Of a DNA stretch of 64,000 bases, positions 47,556-56,210 are shown in pieces. Within the stretch, counting starts at the first letter, position 1, and the number at the start of each line of letters is the position of its first letter. Origin of the DNA: Vibrio sp. Of7-15 (lineage in GTDB: Bacteria; Pseudomonadota; Gammaproteobacteria; Enterobacterales; Vibrionaceae); assembly GCF_022347565.1 (NCBI RefSeq), contig NZ_JAKRGH010000001.1, positions 248,001 through 312,000 on the forward strand. Reading direction: 5' to 3'. Both the position numbers and the translations under genes were made by a program. A model generated the notes under the pieces. That model had not been told where the DNA came from, did no database searches, and saw nothing but the letters and a program-made list of their open reading frames with translations.

Positions 47556-48551
47556 ATGAAGGGTATTACTCAACACCACAATCAACATCGTTATGTGTCT
47601 GAATGGCATGAGCGATCGGCAGCTTTACTTAAAAAGAGCCGAAATAAAAATAACACCTCTCTCCCGATGCTATTTACGGAAGAAAAGATCGAACATGCTT
47701 GCAGTTCTATTGCTTACCAGTATCTCGACTTTTTTACTTATGCTTTGTTACTCGGTTGGCCGAAAGAGCATTGTGTGTGGTTGCTTGCGCATTCTGCAGA
47801 GCTGCATGCCATGGATTTACGAATGCTGATGAATGCAGGTAAGCCAACGCCAATCACGTTAGCAGGTCGTGAGCTCTTTATTATGCCGAGACCACGAAGG
47901 TACAGCCCTTTTAATGTATGGCTTGATGCCGTAAGTACCAATTTACTGATTGATGATGATCAATCTGTGCTTGAGTTGTGTACTTATTCTGAAGGTTATA
48001 TCACGGACAATGACCCAGATAACGCATTTTATGAGCCGCAGACCGCCTTTTTCCACCTGTTTAAGTTATACGTTGAAGGTGGTTCAAGTTCTGAACAGAA
48101 AAAAGCAGCCCTTGAACGTGCATTGGCTTTGGTAGAGCGGGGGGCGATTGAAAAAATAAATTGCATAGAAACTGAGATTGCGTTCCAGTTTTTGTTTGTG
48201 CCATTCATAAGTTTTATTGCTCGCGCTTGGGGAGTGGAAGAATCAAGCCTTGATGACATCGTGATGGATGTATTAAAGGCAAGTTATGAATATCATGCTG
48301 ATTATGCCCCTTTACCGGGAGAGCCGACGGGGGATGATTCTCACGAGCTGTGGGATTCAAGTGCGTTAATACCTCGGCATATGTTGGCGTGTTTGCGCCT
48401 TCATTATCGTCGTACAGGTGAAACCATTAGCTTTGATTCTCCATATTTACCTTTATGGCTAATCAAAGGGGAAGGCCCAACAAGAAATGAGGTTCTTTTC
48501 GATAACCCAGTAACTTTTGATGAAGAATCTGTAGGTTTAAAAAAGACTTAA
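47556..48551 (+). CDS. Imm49-like immunity family protein (tentative)
   Basis: A 331-residue soluble alpha-helical protein. The middle part (AHSAELHAMDLRMLMNAGKP, YITDNDPDNAFYEPQTAFF) and later WGVEESSLDD with LPGEP remind me of Imm49-type immunity proteins, but this rests on memory of the pattern. There is no toxin gene nearby, so it would be an orphan immunity gene. If the family call fails it is a hypothetical protein. A fair ribosome-binding site (GGAAGA) precedes the ATG. Confidence 0.45.
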   Translation: MKGITQHHNQHRYVSEWHERSAALLKKSRNKNNTSLPMLFTEEKIEHACSSIAYQYLDFFTYALLLGWPKEHCVWLLAHSAELHAMDLRMLMNAGKPTPITLAGRELFIMPRPRRYSPFNVWLDAVSTNLLIDDDQSVLELCTYSEGYITDNDPDNAFYEPQTAFFHLFKLYVEGGSSSEQKKAALERALALVERGAIEKINCIETEIAFQFLFVPFISFIARAWGVEESSLDDIVMDVLKASYEYHADYAPLPGEPTGDDSHELWDSSALIPRHMLACLRLHYRRTGETISFDSPYLPLWLIKGEGPTRNEVLFDNPVTFDEESVGLKKT

Positions 48552-48675
48552 AGTGATTCAGTTATTGTAAATATGTCCATCAGATGGCTTTCATTCTAAT
48601 TTCTTGCAATCTATTTGGCCCTAATGTGTGATGTTTGAAAACGCAGTGGCGTAACAAACACCACTTATATTTGAA

Positions 48676-48737
48676 TTTAAGAAGCGCTCGGCCATCCAAT
48701 TTACCCGACTGAACCATTACACCAAGCGCTTCTTAAA
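48676..48737. repeat. 13-bp-arm inverted-repeat element before the permease gene's 3' end
   Basis: TTTAAGAAGCGCT (48676-48688) and AGCGCTTCTTAAA (48725-48737) are perfectly complementary around 36 bases. It sits between the Imm49-like gene and the convergent permease gene. It could be a bidirectional terminator or a small palindromic repeat element. Confidence 0.65.
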
Positions 48738-48758
48738 AAGAGAGTTTGTTTACAACGA

Positions 48759-50105
48759 TTAGATATACACTAACTTCGCCACAAAAACGGTCGTTAGAAT
48801 GTACATGCTGATGGAAACATCTTTCGTCTTACCTGTGGCCACCTTCAACACGGTGTAAGTGATAAAACCTAATGCAATACCGTTCGCAATTGAGAAAGTC
48901 AGTGGCATCATTAATGTTGTGATGGCCGCTGGGGTTGCATCCGTAAACTCGCGCCAGTTAATGTGCTGCATGCTGCCCATCATAATGAAAGCGACATAAA
49001 TCAGTGCACCAGCGGTTGCGTAAGAGGGGATCATCGCAGCCAATGGAGAAAGGAAAATTGCAGCCAAAAACAGCAGGGCAATGAAGACCGCAGAAAGACC
49101 CGTTCGTCCGCCCGCTGCCACGCCAGATGCACTTTCAACGTAACTGGTTACTGGTGGACACCCCACAAAAGCCCCTGCCACACTTGAAACACTGTCTGCT
49201 TTTAGTGCTTTACTTAACCCTTCGATTTTACCTGTTTCTTTGTTCATTAGGTTGGCGCGATCAGCAACACCCATGAGTGTGCCAGCCGTATCAAACATGT
49301 TCACAAACAAGAAAGCCAAAATAACGCTCACCATTGAAATATTCAGAGCACCTTGAATATCCATGGCCATAAAGGTAGGAGCAATACTTGGTGGCGCAGA
49401 GAAGATGCCTTGATATTGAACTAAGCCCAGTCCCATACCAATTAAAGTAACACTAATAATGCCGACTAAAACAGCGCCAAAAATTTTGCGCTCACTTAAT
49501 ACCGCAATGATCAGAAAACAGATGGCTGCAAGTAGGGCATTAGGCTCTGCAAAGTTACCTAGAGACACCAGTGTTGCTGGGTTATCCACCACAATGCCTG
49601 CTGTTTTTAATCCGATCAGACCCAAAAATAGACCAACCCCTGCCGTCATGGAGTAGCGCAGGCTTTCAGGAATACTTTCTATGATCCATTCACGAACTTT
49701 GTAGAAACTCATTCCCACAAAAAGTATGCCTGAAATGAACACGGCTCCCAGCGCCACTTCCCAGCTGTAGCCCATTTCTCCAACCACAGTGAATGAGAAA
49801 AATGCATTTAACCCCATGCCCGGTGCAAGTCCGACGGGCCAGTTGGCAAACAGCCCCATTAACAGAGAGCCGATGGCCGCACCAATACAAGTTGCGACAA
49901 ATACTGCGCCAGCATCCATACCAGAAGCTGCCATGATGCTGGGATTAACAAAAATAATGTAAGCCATGGTAGCAAAGGTTGTGATACCACCAATGAGCTC
50001 GTTTTTGACGCTGCTGCCGTGCTCTTTTAGTTTAAAAAATCGTTCTAATAAATCGGATGAATTACTTTCCTTGCTATTGAGCTGTTCTGCTTTGGTGTTG
50101 TTCAT
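48759..50105 (-). CDS. NCS2-family purine permease (AzgA/GhxP type)
   Basis: A 448-residue inner-membrane protein with about twelve to fourteen segments. Features are HGSSVKNELIGGITTFATMA, NWPVGLAPGMGLNAFF, and LFVNMFDTAGTLMGVADRA with VTSYVESASGVAAGGRTGL. This subfamily imports adenine, guanine and hypoxanthine by proton symport. It lies beside uraH on the same strand and would feed GuaD and XdhAB. Confidence 0.92.
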   Translation of the reverse strand: MNNTKAEQLNSKESNSSDLLERFFKLKEHGSSVKNELIGGITTFATMAYIIFVNPSIMAASGMDAGAVFVATCIGAAIGSLLMGLFANWPVGLAPGMGLNAFFSFTVVGEMGYSWEVALGAVFISGILFVGMSFYKVREWIIESIPESLRYSMTAGVGLFLGLIGLKTAGIVVDNPATLVSLGNFAEPNALLAAICFLIIAVLSERKIFGAVLVGIISVTLIGMGLGLVQYQGIFSAPPSIAPTFMAMDIQGALNISMVSVILAFLFVNMFDTAGTLMGVADRANLMNKETGKIEGLSKALKADSVSSVAGAFVGCPPVTSYVESASGVAAGGRTGLSAVFIALLFLAAIFLSPLAAMIPSYATAGALIYVAFIMMGSMQHINWREFTDATPAAITTLMMPLTFSIANGIALGFITYTVLKVATGKTKDVSISMYILTTVFVAKLVYI

Positions 50106-50292
50106 GACGTTAGTCCTTTCTATCGTCGTATTACTATAAATACGGTGCTGTAAAATAGTTAACCAGTATTAGATTGGTGAGCAGTGTTGCTTGTTTTAGG
50201 CATGCCTCATCCCCTACACATATCGTGCAGCAGATGACGCCAGTCGTTTTAGTGGGTGTTGCTTAAAAGTACCTAGGTGTTGCGAAGTACTG

Positions 50293-50646
50293 CTAGCTGC
50301 CTCGGTATGTTGAAAAACTATACGGTGATACCAGTAATGGCACATGATAGTGAGCACTTTCATCAGCGATGCCAAAACGAATCACCACATCGTCTAAAAA
50401 TGGCACGTCGGGTAGTTCTGTCCCTTGTTGTGCAAAATAGTCCGCAGTGTGAAATACCAGCTGATATTTGCCCTTTTTAAAGTCATTACTGCTCAAAACT
50501 GGTGCATTTGTGCGCCCATCACTGTTAGTGGTTGTGGTTGAAATAAGCTGAGTTTCAGCACCAGAAACTCGAAACAATTCAATTTTAATTTCAGCACCAG
50601 GAATCCCGTTGGCTGTATCTAATACGTGTGTCGTTAATTGTCCCAT
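50293..50646 (-). CDS. uraH: 5-hydroxyisourate hydrolase
   Basis: A 117-residue transthyretin-like protein that hydrolyses 5-hydroxyisourate to OHCU. It begins LTTHVLDTANGIPGAEIKIEL and ends with the YRGS signature of the family. It diverges from puuE and lies upstream of the permease gene on the same strand. Confidence 0.95.
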   Translation of the reverse strand: MGQLTTHVLDTANGIPGAEIKIELFRVSGAETQLISTTTTNSDGRTNAPVLSSNDFKKGKYQLVFHTADYFAQQGTELPDVPFLDDVVIRFGIADESAHYHVPLLVSPYSFSTYRGS

Positions 50647-50938
50647 AATGTCATTAGCGGTATACGCTTCCTTTTAAGTCATTTTAAAACAAAGGCTTAC
50701 TGATGTTTTGTTTCTTTATCACTAAGCAGCTTTCAGGCCATGTTTACAAACTGAATAGATATAATTGTTCATTACCTTTACTAACTATGTACACAATTAA
50801 CCTTGTTAGTAAAGTGGGTTGTGAATTATTTGTTAATCTCAACGCGGCTCTTTTCCGTCATGGATTGCATCTGTCGTCATATATAGCAAGGGATTATGAT
50901 GATTTTTGTCTTGATAATTTAATATTATAAACAAAAAA

Positions 50939-50966
50939 TTTACATTTTAAGTTTGGATTGTATACA
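50939..50966 (+). promoter_or_regulatory. Candidate sigma-70 promoter of puuE
   Basis: TTTACA (50939-50944), 16-bp spacer, TATACA (50961-50966). The -10 element lies inside the ATTGTATACAAT palindrome. Confidence 0.5.
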
Positions 50967-50968
50967 AT
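50957..50968. promoter_or_regulatory. Palindromic operator ATTGTATACAAT upstream of puuE
   Basis: This perfect palindrome is identical to the one before gcl (30582-30593) and overlaps the candidate puuE -10 element, as a repressor site would. Confidence 0.65.
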
Positions 50969-51122
50969 TTGTGGTACAACATTGAATTATTAGGGGCCAA
51001 TAAGAACATTCATACTCAAGGACGAGCATTTTATTGGTGATATGTTGGCGAATACCACTCTGTCAGCGGTACGTAAGAGCGGTTTATGTGCACATAAGGC
51101 AGATTGGTAGAAGGAGCTTTAA

Positions 51123-52046
51123 ATGAGTCAAAATTATCCACGTGATCTGATCGGGTATGGTGAAGTGCCACCACATCCTCATTGGCCAAATAACGCCCGA
51201 ATAGCGGTGTCGTTTGTTCTTAACTATGAGGAAGGCGGAGAGCGCTGCGTATTGCATGGCGATGCTGAATCTGAGGCTTTCTTATCTGAGATTCCATCAG
51301 CTCAGCCTCTTGCGGGCGAGCGTCATATCAGTATGGAATCCATCTATGAATACGGCAGCCGTGCCGGAGTATGGCGTGTTTTACGTTTGTTTGAAAAATA
51401 CGACATACCACTGACTGTGTTTGCCGTTGCTATGGCCATTGAGCGTCACCCTGAAGTGGCTAAGGCGATGGTAGCAGCAGGCCATGAGATTTGTAGCCAT
51501 GGTTACCGCTGGATTGATTATCAATACATGGATTACTCCAAAGAGCGTGATCACATGTATAAAGCCATAGAGATCATCGAGAAGGTAACGGGTCAACGCC
51601 CAGTTGGTTGGTATACCGGCCGAACTAGCCCAAACACCAGAAAGATCGTGGCAGAAGAAGGCGGGTTTTTATACGACTCTGATGCCTACGATGATGATCT
51701 GCCTTATTGGCATGAAGAAGGTGAGAAGCCCCAACTGGTGATCCCTTACACCTTAGACGTTAACGACATGCGTTTTTCAACGGTACAAGGGTTTAACTCA
51801 GGTGAGCAGTTTTATCAGTACTTGAAAGACACTTTCGACACCCTGTATGAAGAAGGGGAAACCGCCCCTAAAATGATGTCGGTTGGCTTGCATTGCCGTT
51901 TGATTGGTCGTCCGGGCCGGATCGCCGCACTAAAACGATTTTTAGATTACGTAAAACAACACGATGATGTTTGGTTATGTCGTCGTGTTGATATTGCCAA
52001 CCACTGGCATGAACATCACCCACACCCAAGTATGAAGGAGTTTTAA
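51123..52046 (+). CDS. puuE: PuuE-type allantoinase (polysaccharide-deacetylase fold)
   Basis: A 307-residue metal-independent-type allantoinase of the PuuE family, related to NodB deacetylases. It begins YPRDLIGYGEVPPHPHWPNN, then SFVLNYEEGGERCVLHGD and GHEICSHGYRWIDYQ. It hydrolyses allantoin to allantoate. It is followed two bases later by uraD, clearly an operon. A strong GAAGGAG site precedes the start. Confidence 0.94.
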   Translation: MSQNYPRDLIGYGEVPPHPHWPNNARIAVSFVLNYEEGGERCVLHGDAESEAFLSEIPSAQPLAGERHISMESIYEYGSRAGVWRVLRLFEKYDIPLTVFAVAMAIERHPEVAKAMVAAGHEICSHGYRWIDYQYMDYSKERDHMYKAIEIIEKVTGQRPVGWYTGRTSPNTRKIVAEEGGFLYDSDAYDDDLPYWHEEGEKPQLVIPYTLDVNDMRFSTVQGFNSGEQFYQYLKDTFDTLYEEGETAPKMMSVGLHCRLIGRPGRIAALKRFLDYVKQHDDVWLCRRVDIANHWHEHHPHPSMKEF

Positions 52047-52047
52047 T

Positions 52048-52563
52048 ATGGCACGTTTTGCTTTTTGTCAGCCAACACAAATGAGCCGTGAAGAGTTTGT
52101 TGCTCACTTTGCAGACGTGTATGAACACAGCCCTTGGGTGGCCGAAGCGGTGTTTGATTCTGGGCTTTCTGATCAAGAAGATCACATCGAGGTGTTGCAT
52201 CAAAGCATGGCAAAAACCTTATTAGAATCCAGTAAAGAAAAGCAACTTGCGTTAATTAATGCTCACCCTGATTTAGCGGGCAGAGCGGCTGTAAACGGCG
52301 AGTTAACCGCAGCCTCTACTTCAGAGCAAGCTGGGGCGGGCATTGATCAGTGTTCAAGCGAGGAGTTTGAACAGTTTACTCACTTTAATAATAGCTACAA
52401 GAATCGCTTCAACTTTCCTTTCATCATGGCAGTGAAGGGAGCCAATCGTTACCAAATTCTTGAGTCCTTCGAGATGCGATTAGGAAATGATAGTGAAACT
52501 GAGTTTGCTAGGGCGATAGAAGAGATCAATAAGATCGCACTGTTTCGCCTGCGGGATATGTAA
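52048..52563 (+). CDS. uraD: OHCU decarboxylase
   Basis: A 171-residue OHCU decarboxylase that turns 2-oxo-4-hydroxy-4-carboxy-5-ureidoimidazoline into (S)-allantoin. It shows MSREEFVAHFADVYEHSPWV, the catalytic AHPDLAGRAAV, and KNRFNFPFIMAVKG. It starts right after puuE. Confidence 0.95.
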   Translation: MARFAFCQPTQMSREEFVAHFADVYEHSPWVAEAVFDSGLSDQEDHIEVLHQSMAKTLLESSKEKQLALINAHPDLAGRAAVNGELTAASTSEQAGAGIDQCSSEEFEQFTHFNNSYKNRFNFPFIMAVKGANRYQILESFEMRLGNDSETEFARAIEEINKIALFRLRDM

Positions 52564-52780
52564 GTTGAGGCAAGACGACTATTCCGTTACTTAGCCAGTC
52601 AATAGGCTGAATTTAGATACTTATTCTCATTTATTCGTTACTTAATTGAAGGGTTATTTTATGGATCAAGCACCGAATTTTTAGTCATACACAATGTTTT
52701 CGAATGCAAAAGAGAACGTTGAGAATGACAGAGCTGAATTAATGGAAAGAGCAAGCTGCAATTATTTTTAAGGAAGGGCC

Positions 52781-53344
52781 ATGATAACGTCAGAGCAAAT
52801 AAAACAACTTACGATTGAACCACTTACTCAAGAAGCATTTGCGCCTTTTGGAGACGTGATTGATAAAGAATCCAGTGAGTTTTTTATGATCAACAACGGT
52901 TCAACTCGACGTTATCACCGTTTAGCTGAGGTAGATGTAAGTGAAGCTGGTGGAGAACCCATCATCAGTATCTTCCAAGCCACACCTTTGCAATACCCAC
53001 TTCAAATTCAAATGATGGAACGACACCCGCTAGGTTCACAAGCCTTCATTCCTTTATTGGGGAATGTGTATTTGATTGTGGTTGCTCCAAAAGGAGAATC
53101 ACCACAATCCAGTGAACTGCGTGCTTTTATCAGTAATGGTAAACAAGGGGTGAATTACCATAAAGGGGTTTGGCATCATCCGGTTTTGGCATTGAGCGAT
53201 AAAGATCAGTTTTTGATCGTTGATCGAGCAGGCCCTGGTAACAATTGCGATGAAGTGTATTTTGATGTGGATGATCGGGTAGAACTCTCTTTAGATAATG
53301 TTGATCATGGAATGTGGGAGCAGTCACATCATATCAGCGCATAA
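52781..53344 (+). CDS. allA: Ureidoglycolate lyase
   Basis: A 187-residue enzyme that cleaves (S)-ureidoglycolate to glyoxylate and urea. Family stretches are IEPLTQEAFAPFGDVID, MERHPLGSQAFIPL and GVNYHKGVWHHPVLAL. It follows uraD by 217 bp and precedes puuD. Urease genes are not in the window. Confidence 0.94.
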   Translation: MITSEQIKQLTIEPLTQEAFAPFGDVIDKESSEFFMINNGSTRRYHRLAEVDVSEAGGEPIISIFQATPLQYPLQIQMMERHPLGSQAFIPLLGNVYLIVVAPKGESPQSSELRAFISNGKQGVNYHKGVWHHPVLALSDKDQFLIVDRAGPGNNCDEVYFDVDDRVELSLDNVDHGMWEQSHHISA

Positions 53345-53365
53345 AGCAGTAAAAATGGATAAAAG

Positions 53366-53396
53366 GTACTCAACCTAGGTGATGTTGGTTGGGTAC
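53366..53396 (+). repeat. Hairpin between allA and puuD
   Basis: GTACTCAACC (53366-53375) pairs with GGTTGGGTAC (53387-53396) with one G-U. No T-tract follows, so it may stabilise or process the transcript. Confidence 0.5.
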
Positions 53397-53414
53397 TGTG
53401 AACAGGAGTTTATT

Positions 53415-54707
53415 ATGGAACCACATCTAACAGAATGGTTGAACTTAGCAATACGCTGGGCTCACATGATTGTGGGGATCGCATGGATTGGTGCGTCATT
53501 TTATTTTGTTTGGCTGGAGAATAACTTAAACCGTGTAAACCCAAAAACGGGGTTGTCTGGAGACTTATGGGCGATTCACGGTGGTGGTATTTACCATCTC
53601 GAAAAATACAAACTTGCACCGCCAACCATGCCTGAAAATTTACACTGGTTTAAATGGGAAGCGTACTTCACCTGGATCACGGGGGTCGGTTTATTAGGGG
53701 TGGTGTACTACCTTAATGCTGAAATTTATCTGATTGCGCCGGGCTCGGGTTTGGATGCAACAACCGCAATTGCCATTGGTATTGGCTCTTTGGTTGTAGG
53801 CTGGTTTATCTACGATTTGCTGTGTGACTCACCATTGGGGAAAACCCCATTGTTGCTCGGTATTGTTCTGTTTGTTGGTTTAGTTGGTGCCGCTTACGGA
53901 CTGAGCCAAGTGTTCAGTGGCCGTGGTGCTTACATTCATGTTGGTGCGATCATTGGTACTATCATGGTGGGTAACGTATTCCGCGTTATCATGCCTGCAC
54001 AGCGTAATCTGGTAAAAGCAATTGAAGAAAACCGAGAGCCAGCTCCAGCGCTACCAGCAAAAGGGCTGTTACGTTCGCGTCACAATAACTATCTGACGCT
54101 ACCAGTGCTGTTCATCATGATCAGTAACCATTTCCCAAGCACCTACGGCTCTGAATACAATTGGTTAATTTTGGCGGCTTTAGCGGTGTTTAGTATTTTG
54201 GTTCGACACTACTTTAATACACGTCATGGCAGTCAAAAGTTTGCATGGACGATCCCGGTGGCAGCATTAGGCATGATCACATTGGCCTTTGTGACGTCTC
54301 CTACCACTATAAAATCGATGCCAACACCAGTGGCTAGCCATAGTTCAGTAGACGGTGCAGCAGCGGGTAAGAGTGCGGCAGCATCAAAAAGTAGCACTTC
54401 AGAGCCTGTACAAGAAAACGCAGCTGCGATATCAGATGAGAATAGGGTAAGTTTTGCACAGATTAACCCTGTCATTCAGGAGCGCTGCACGGTTTGTCAT
54501 TCTTCCACACCAACCCATGCTGCATTTGCAACAGCGCCGGGTGGGGTAATTTTAGATACGCCAAACGACATTAAAATTAATGTTCCGCGCATTATGGCCC
54601 AGTCAGTTCAAACCAAAGTGATGCCATTGGGGAATCTCACTCAAATGACCGATGAAGAACGTAGTTTGATAGGCACTTGGGTAGAGCAAGGCGCTGTGAT
54701 TCAGTAG
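53415..54707 (+). CDS. puuD: PuuD, membrane-bound urate oxidase with C-terminal cytochrome c domain
   Basis: A 430-residue inner-membrane protein. The N-terminal part has eight or so helices (IRWAHMIVGIAWIGASFYFV, VGLLGVVYYL), and a soluble C-terminal domain carries a single haem c motif CTVCH near residue 360, with a possible Met ligand in VMPLGNLTQM. It oxidises urate to 5-hydroxyisourate and passes electrons to the respiratory chain. The start at 53415 has AGGAG upstream. It ends the puuE-uraD-allA-puuD run. Confidence 0.93.
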   Translation: MEPHLTEWLNLAIRWAHMIVGIAWIGASFYFVWLENNLNRVNPKTGLSGDLWAIHGGGIYHLEKYKLAPPTMPENLHWFKWEAYFTWITGVGLLGVVYYLNAEIYLIAPGSGLDATTAIAIGIGSLVVGWFIYDLLCDSPLGKTPLLLGIVLFVGLVGAAYGLSQVFSGRGAYIHVGAIIGTIMVGNVFRVIMPAQRNLVKAIEENREPAPALPAKGLLRSRHNNYLTLPVLFIMISNHFPSTYGSEYNWLILAALAVFSILVRHYFNTRHGSQKFAWTIPVAALGMITLAFVTSPTTIKSMPTPVASHSSVDGAAAGKSAAASKSSTSEPVQENAAAISDENRVSFAQINPVIQERCTVCHSSTPTHAAFATAPGGVILDTPNDIKINVPRIMAQSVQTKVMPLGNLTQMTDEERSLIGTWVEQGAVIQ

Positions 54708-54731
54708 TCTTATTAAGTTCAATTGGCAAAA

Positions 54732-54768
54732 GCCCCGCGTATTATTTTGTACGTGGGGCGTTTGATTT
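54732..54768 (+). terminator. Terminator after puuD
   Basis: GCCCCGCGTA (54732-54741) pairs with TACGTGGGGC (54750-54759) with one G-U pair, followed by a T-rich stretch. Confidence 0.8.
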
Positions 54769-54816
54769 ATGGTTGCCAGTTTACGAAAGAAAGCTGGTGC
54801 TGACTTTTTCATAGAA

Positions 54817-55575
54817 CTATTGAGAACTATGATAAAAAGCATTGCTATTCATCTGGAAAATTTCGGTATAAGTGCCATCAATGATCATGTCGGCCACAAC
54901 CGTGTTAAACGCTTCCATCAGTTCTAAGCTTTGTTGTGAAGGGTGGAATCGATATGCAGTGTAAGCAGCGTGGAGTTCGTTTCCGTGGTGTACTTCTGTT
55001 AAGCCTAATTTTTTTAAGCTTCTATTGCCTTCAGAAATTACCTCGATTACGGCATCGATTCTGCCTTGCTGGAGCTTTTTGAAGTTTTGTTCGAGCTTGT
55101 TTACTTCGTTGAAAATAATTTTTTGATTGTTTTTTAATTCTTCTGGGTAATAACGGCCAAATAATAGGCCAACTTCTTTTCCTTCTAAGCTTGTAAAAGA
55201 ATGGAGCTTGGGCTGTGTTGTGAGAGTATAAATAGCATAGCCTGGAATTCGAGTGATGGGCATACCTGTTATTCCTTGCTGGGTTCTATCTCCTATTACT
55301 TCTGGAAATAGCACATGGACATGACCATTGTTAAACAGGTTATTGGCTCTTTTCCACGCATCAATGAACTCGTAATCAATAGAATAACCCTGATGTCGAA
55401 GGCGCTTTACTATTTCTTTTGTAAATATCGTACCGGGTTGGCTTGAAGCTGATATTGGGTCTAATCCTGTTAAGTTTGCAACTGGGCCAATAATGACTTT
55501 GAGTGTATTACTTTGACTAAAACAAGAATAAGAAGGGAAGAAAAATACACCAATGATAATCAACAGCTTTTTCAT
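54817..55575 (-). CDS. Periplasmic solute-binding protein, family 3 type, orphan
   Basis: A 252-residue exported protein with signal peptide MKKLLIIIGVFFFPSYSCFS. The mature sequence (LKVIIGPVANLTGLDPIS, IDYEFIDAWKRANNLF, VGLLFGRYYPEELKNN) fits SBP_bac_3. The start at 55575 follows AAGGA; longer readings are unsupported. It is the fourth such orphan in the window. Confidence 0.75.
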   Translation of the reverse strand: MKKLLIIIGVFFFPSYSCFSQSNTLKVIIGPVANLTGLDPISASSQPGTIFTKEIVKRLRHQGYSIDYEFIDAWKRANNLFNNGHVHVLFPEVIGDRTQQGITGMPITRIPGYAIYTLTTQPKLHSFTSLEGKEVGLLFGRYYPEELKNNQKIIFNEVNKLEQNFKKLQQGRIDAVIEVISEGNRSLKKLGLTEVHHGNELHAAYTAYRFHPSQQSLELMEAFNTVVADMIIDGTYTEIFQMNSNAFYHSSQ

Positions 55576-55824
55576 AAATATCCTTAGTATACTCATCATA
55601 TAAATTCGTAAACAGAACATCTCCTGATAAGTTATGTGTACAGCACAATTGTTTTAGTTATCAGAACACTTCATGAGTATAGTTAGTATAATTGCCCTTT
55701 AAAGCCTCATTATTATTTTGTATTCATTCATGGCTGATTACAGAGGAACTACCCTTAAAGTAATCGAGAATATTGATAAAACGATATTGGATTTTGTTTA
55801 GGGTTGGCTTGGTAGGTAAAGCGT

Positions 55825-56208
55825 ATGGAGCGTGAAGCAAACAGAGTCACTGTTTTCTATGATGGGTCTTGTCCTCGCTGTGTGAAAGACAGAGAGCAGT
55901 ATGAAAAGTTAGCGGGTAAACACGCTGAAACCGTGGAGTGGTTTGATATAACTCATCAAGATGAACATCTTAAGTCGTTGGGGATTGAACCCAGTAAAGC
56001 ATTAACAGAGCTGCATGTGAGAACCAAAGAAGGAAAGGTGGTATCAGAGCTTGATGCTTATATTACGCTTATGGAGCCTGTGCTCGTATTAAAACCCATT
56101 GCGTGGTGTTTGCGTTTGCCTATTATTAAACCAATGCTGTCTCGTTGGTATCGCCGTTCGGTAATAAAGCGTTTAAAGCGAGAAGGGCGATTACCAACCC
56201 ATCTGTAG
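55825..56208 (+). CDS. DCC-family thiol-disulfide oxidoreductase-like protein
   Basis: A 127-residue DUF393/DCC protein. It has the motif VFYDGSCPRCVKDREQYEKL with the CxxC pair C16/C19, and a late hydrophobic segment followed by basic residues. A thiol-redox role is inferred from the motif. It lies 3 bp from the convergent Rieske gene and close to ovoA, whose product is thiol chemistry. Confidence 0.85.
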   Translation: MEREANRVTVFYDGSCPRCVKDREQYEKLAGKHAETVEWFDITHQDEHLKSLGIEPSKALTELHVRTKEGKVVSELDAYITLMEPVLVLKPIAWCLRLPIIKPMLSRWYRRSVIKRLKREGRLPTHL

Positions 56209-56210
56209 GA

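Larger units (their letters stand above)
50647..51122. other. uraH-puuE divergent control region
   Basis: This 476-bp gap holds no convincing gene; the one moderate ORF at 50703-50930 lacks a ribosome-binding site or recognisable features. The puuE promoter and the palindrome at 50957-50968 lie in its second half. Confidence 0.6.

Noticed and set aside
48676-48737. tRNA gene suggested by GGTGTAATGGTTCAG-like text on the minus strand
   Set aside because: The element is only 62 bases, lacks anticodon and T arms of normal size, and its arms form one long stem.
48640-48760. Integron attC site, from TAACAAAC-like and GTTTGTTTAC-like flanks
   Set aside because: No proper core-site pair, no second cassette and no integrase; the flanking match is imperfect.
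50703-50930. 75-residue ORF in the uraH-puuE gap
   Set aside because: No ribosome-binding site, no domain and no hydrophobic pattern; it sits in the promoter region.
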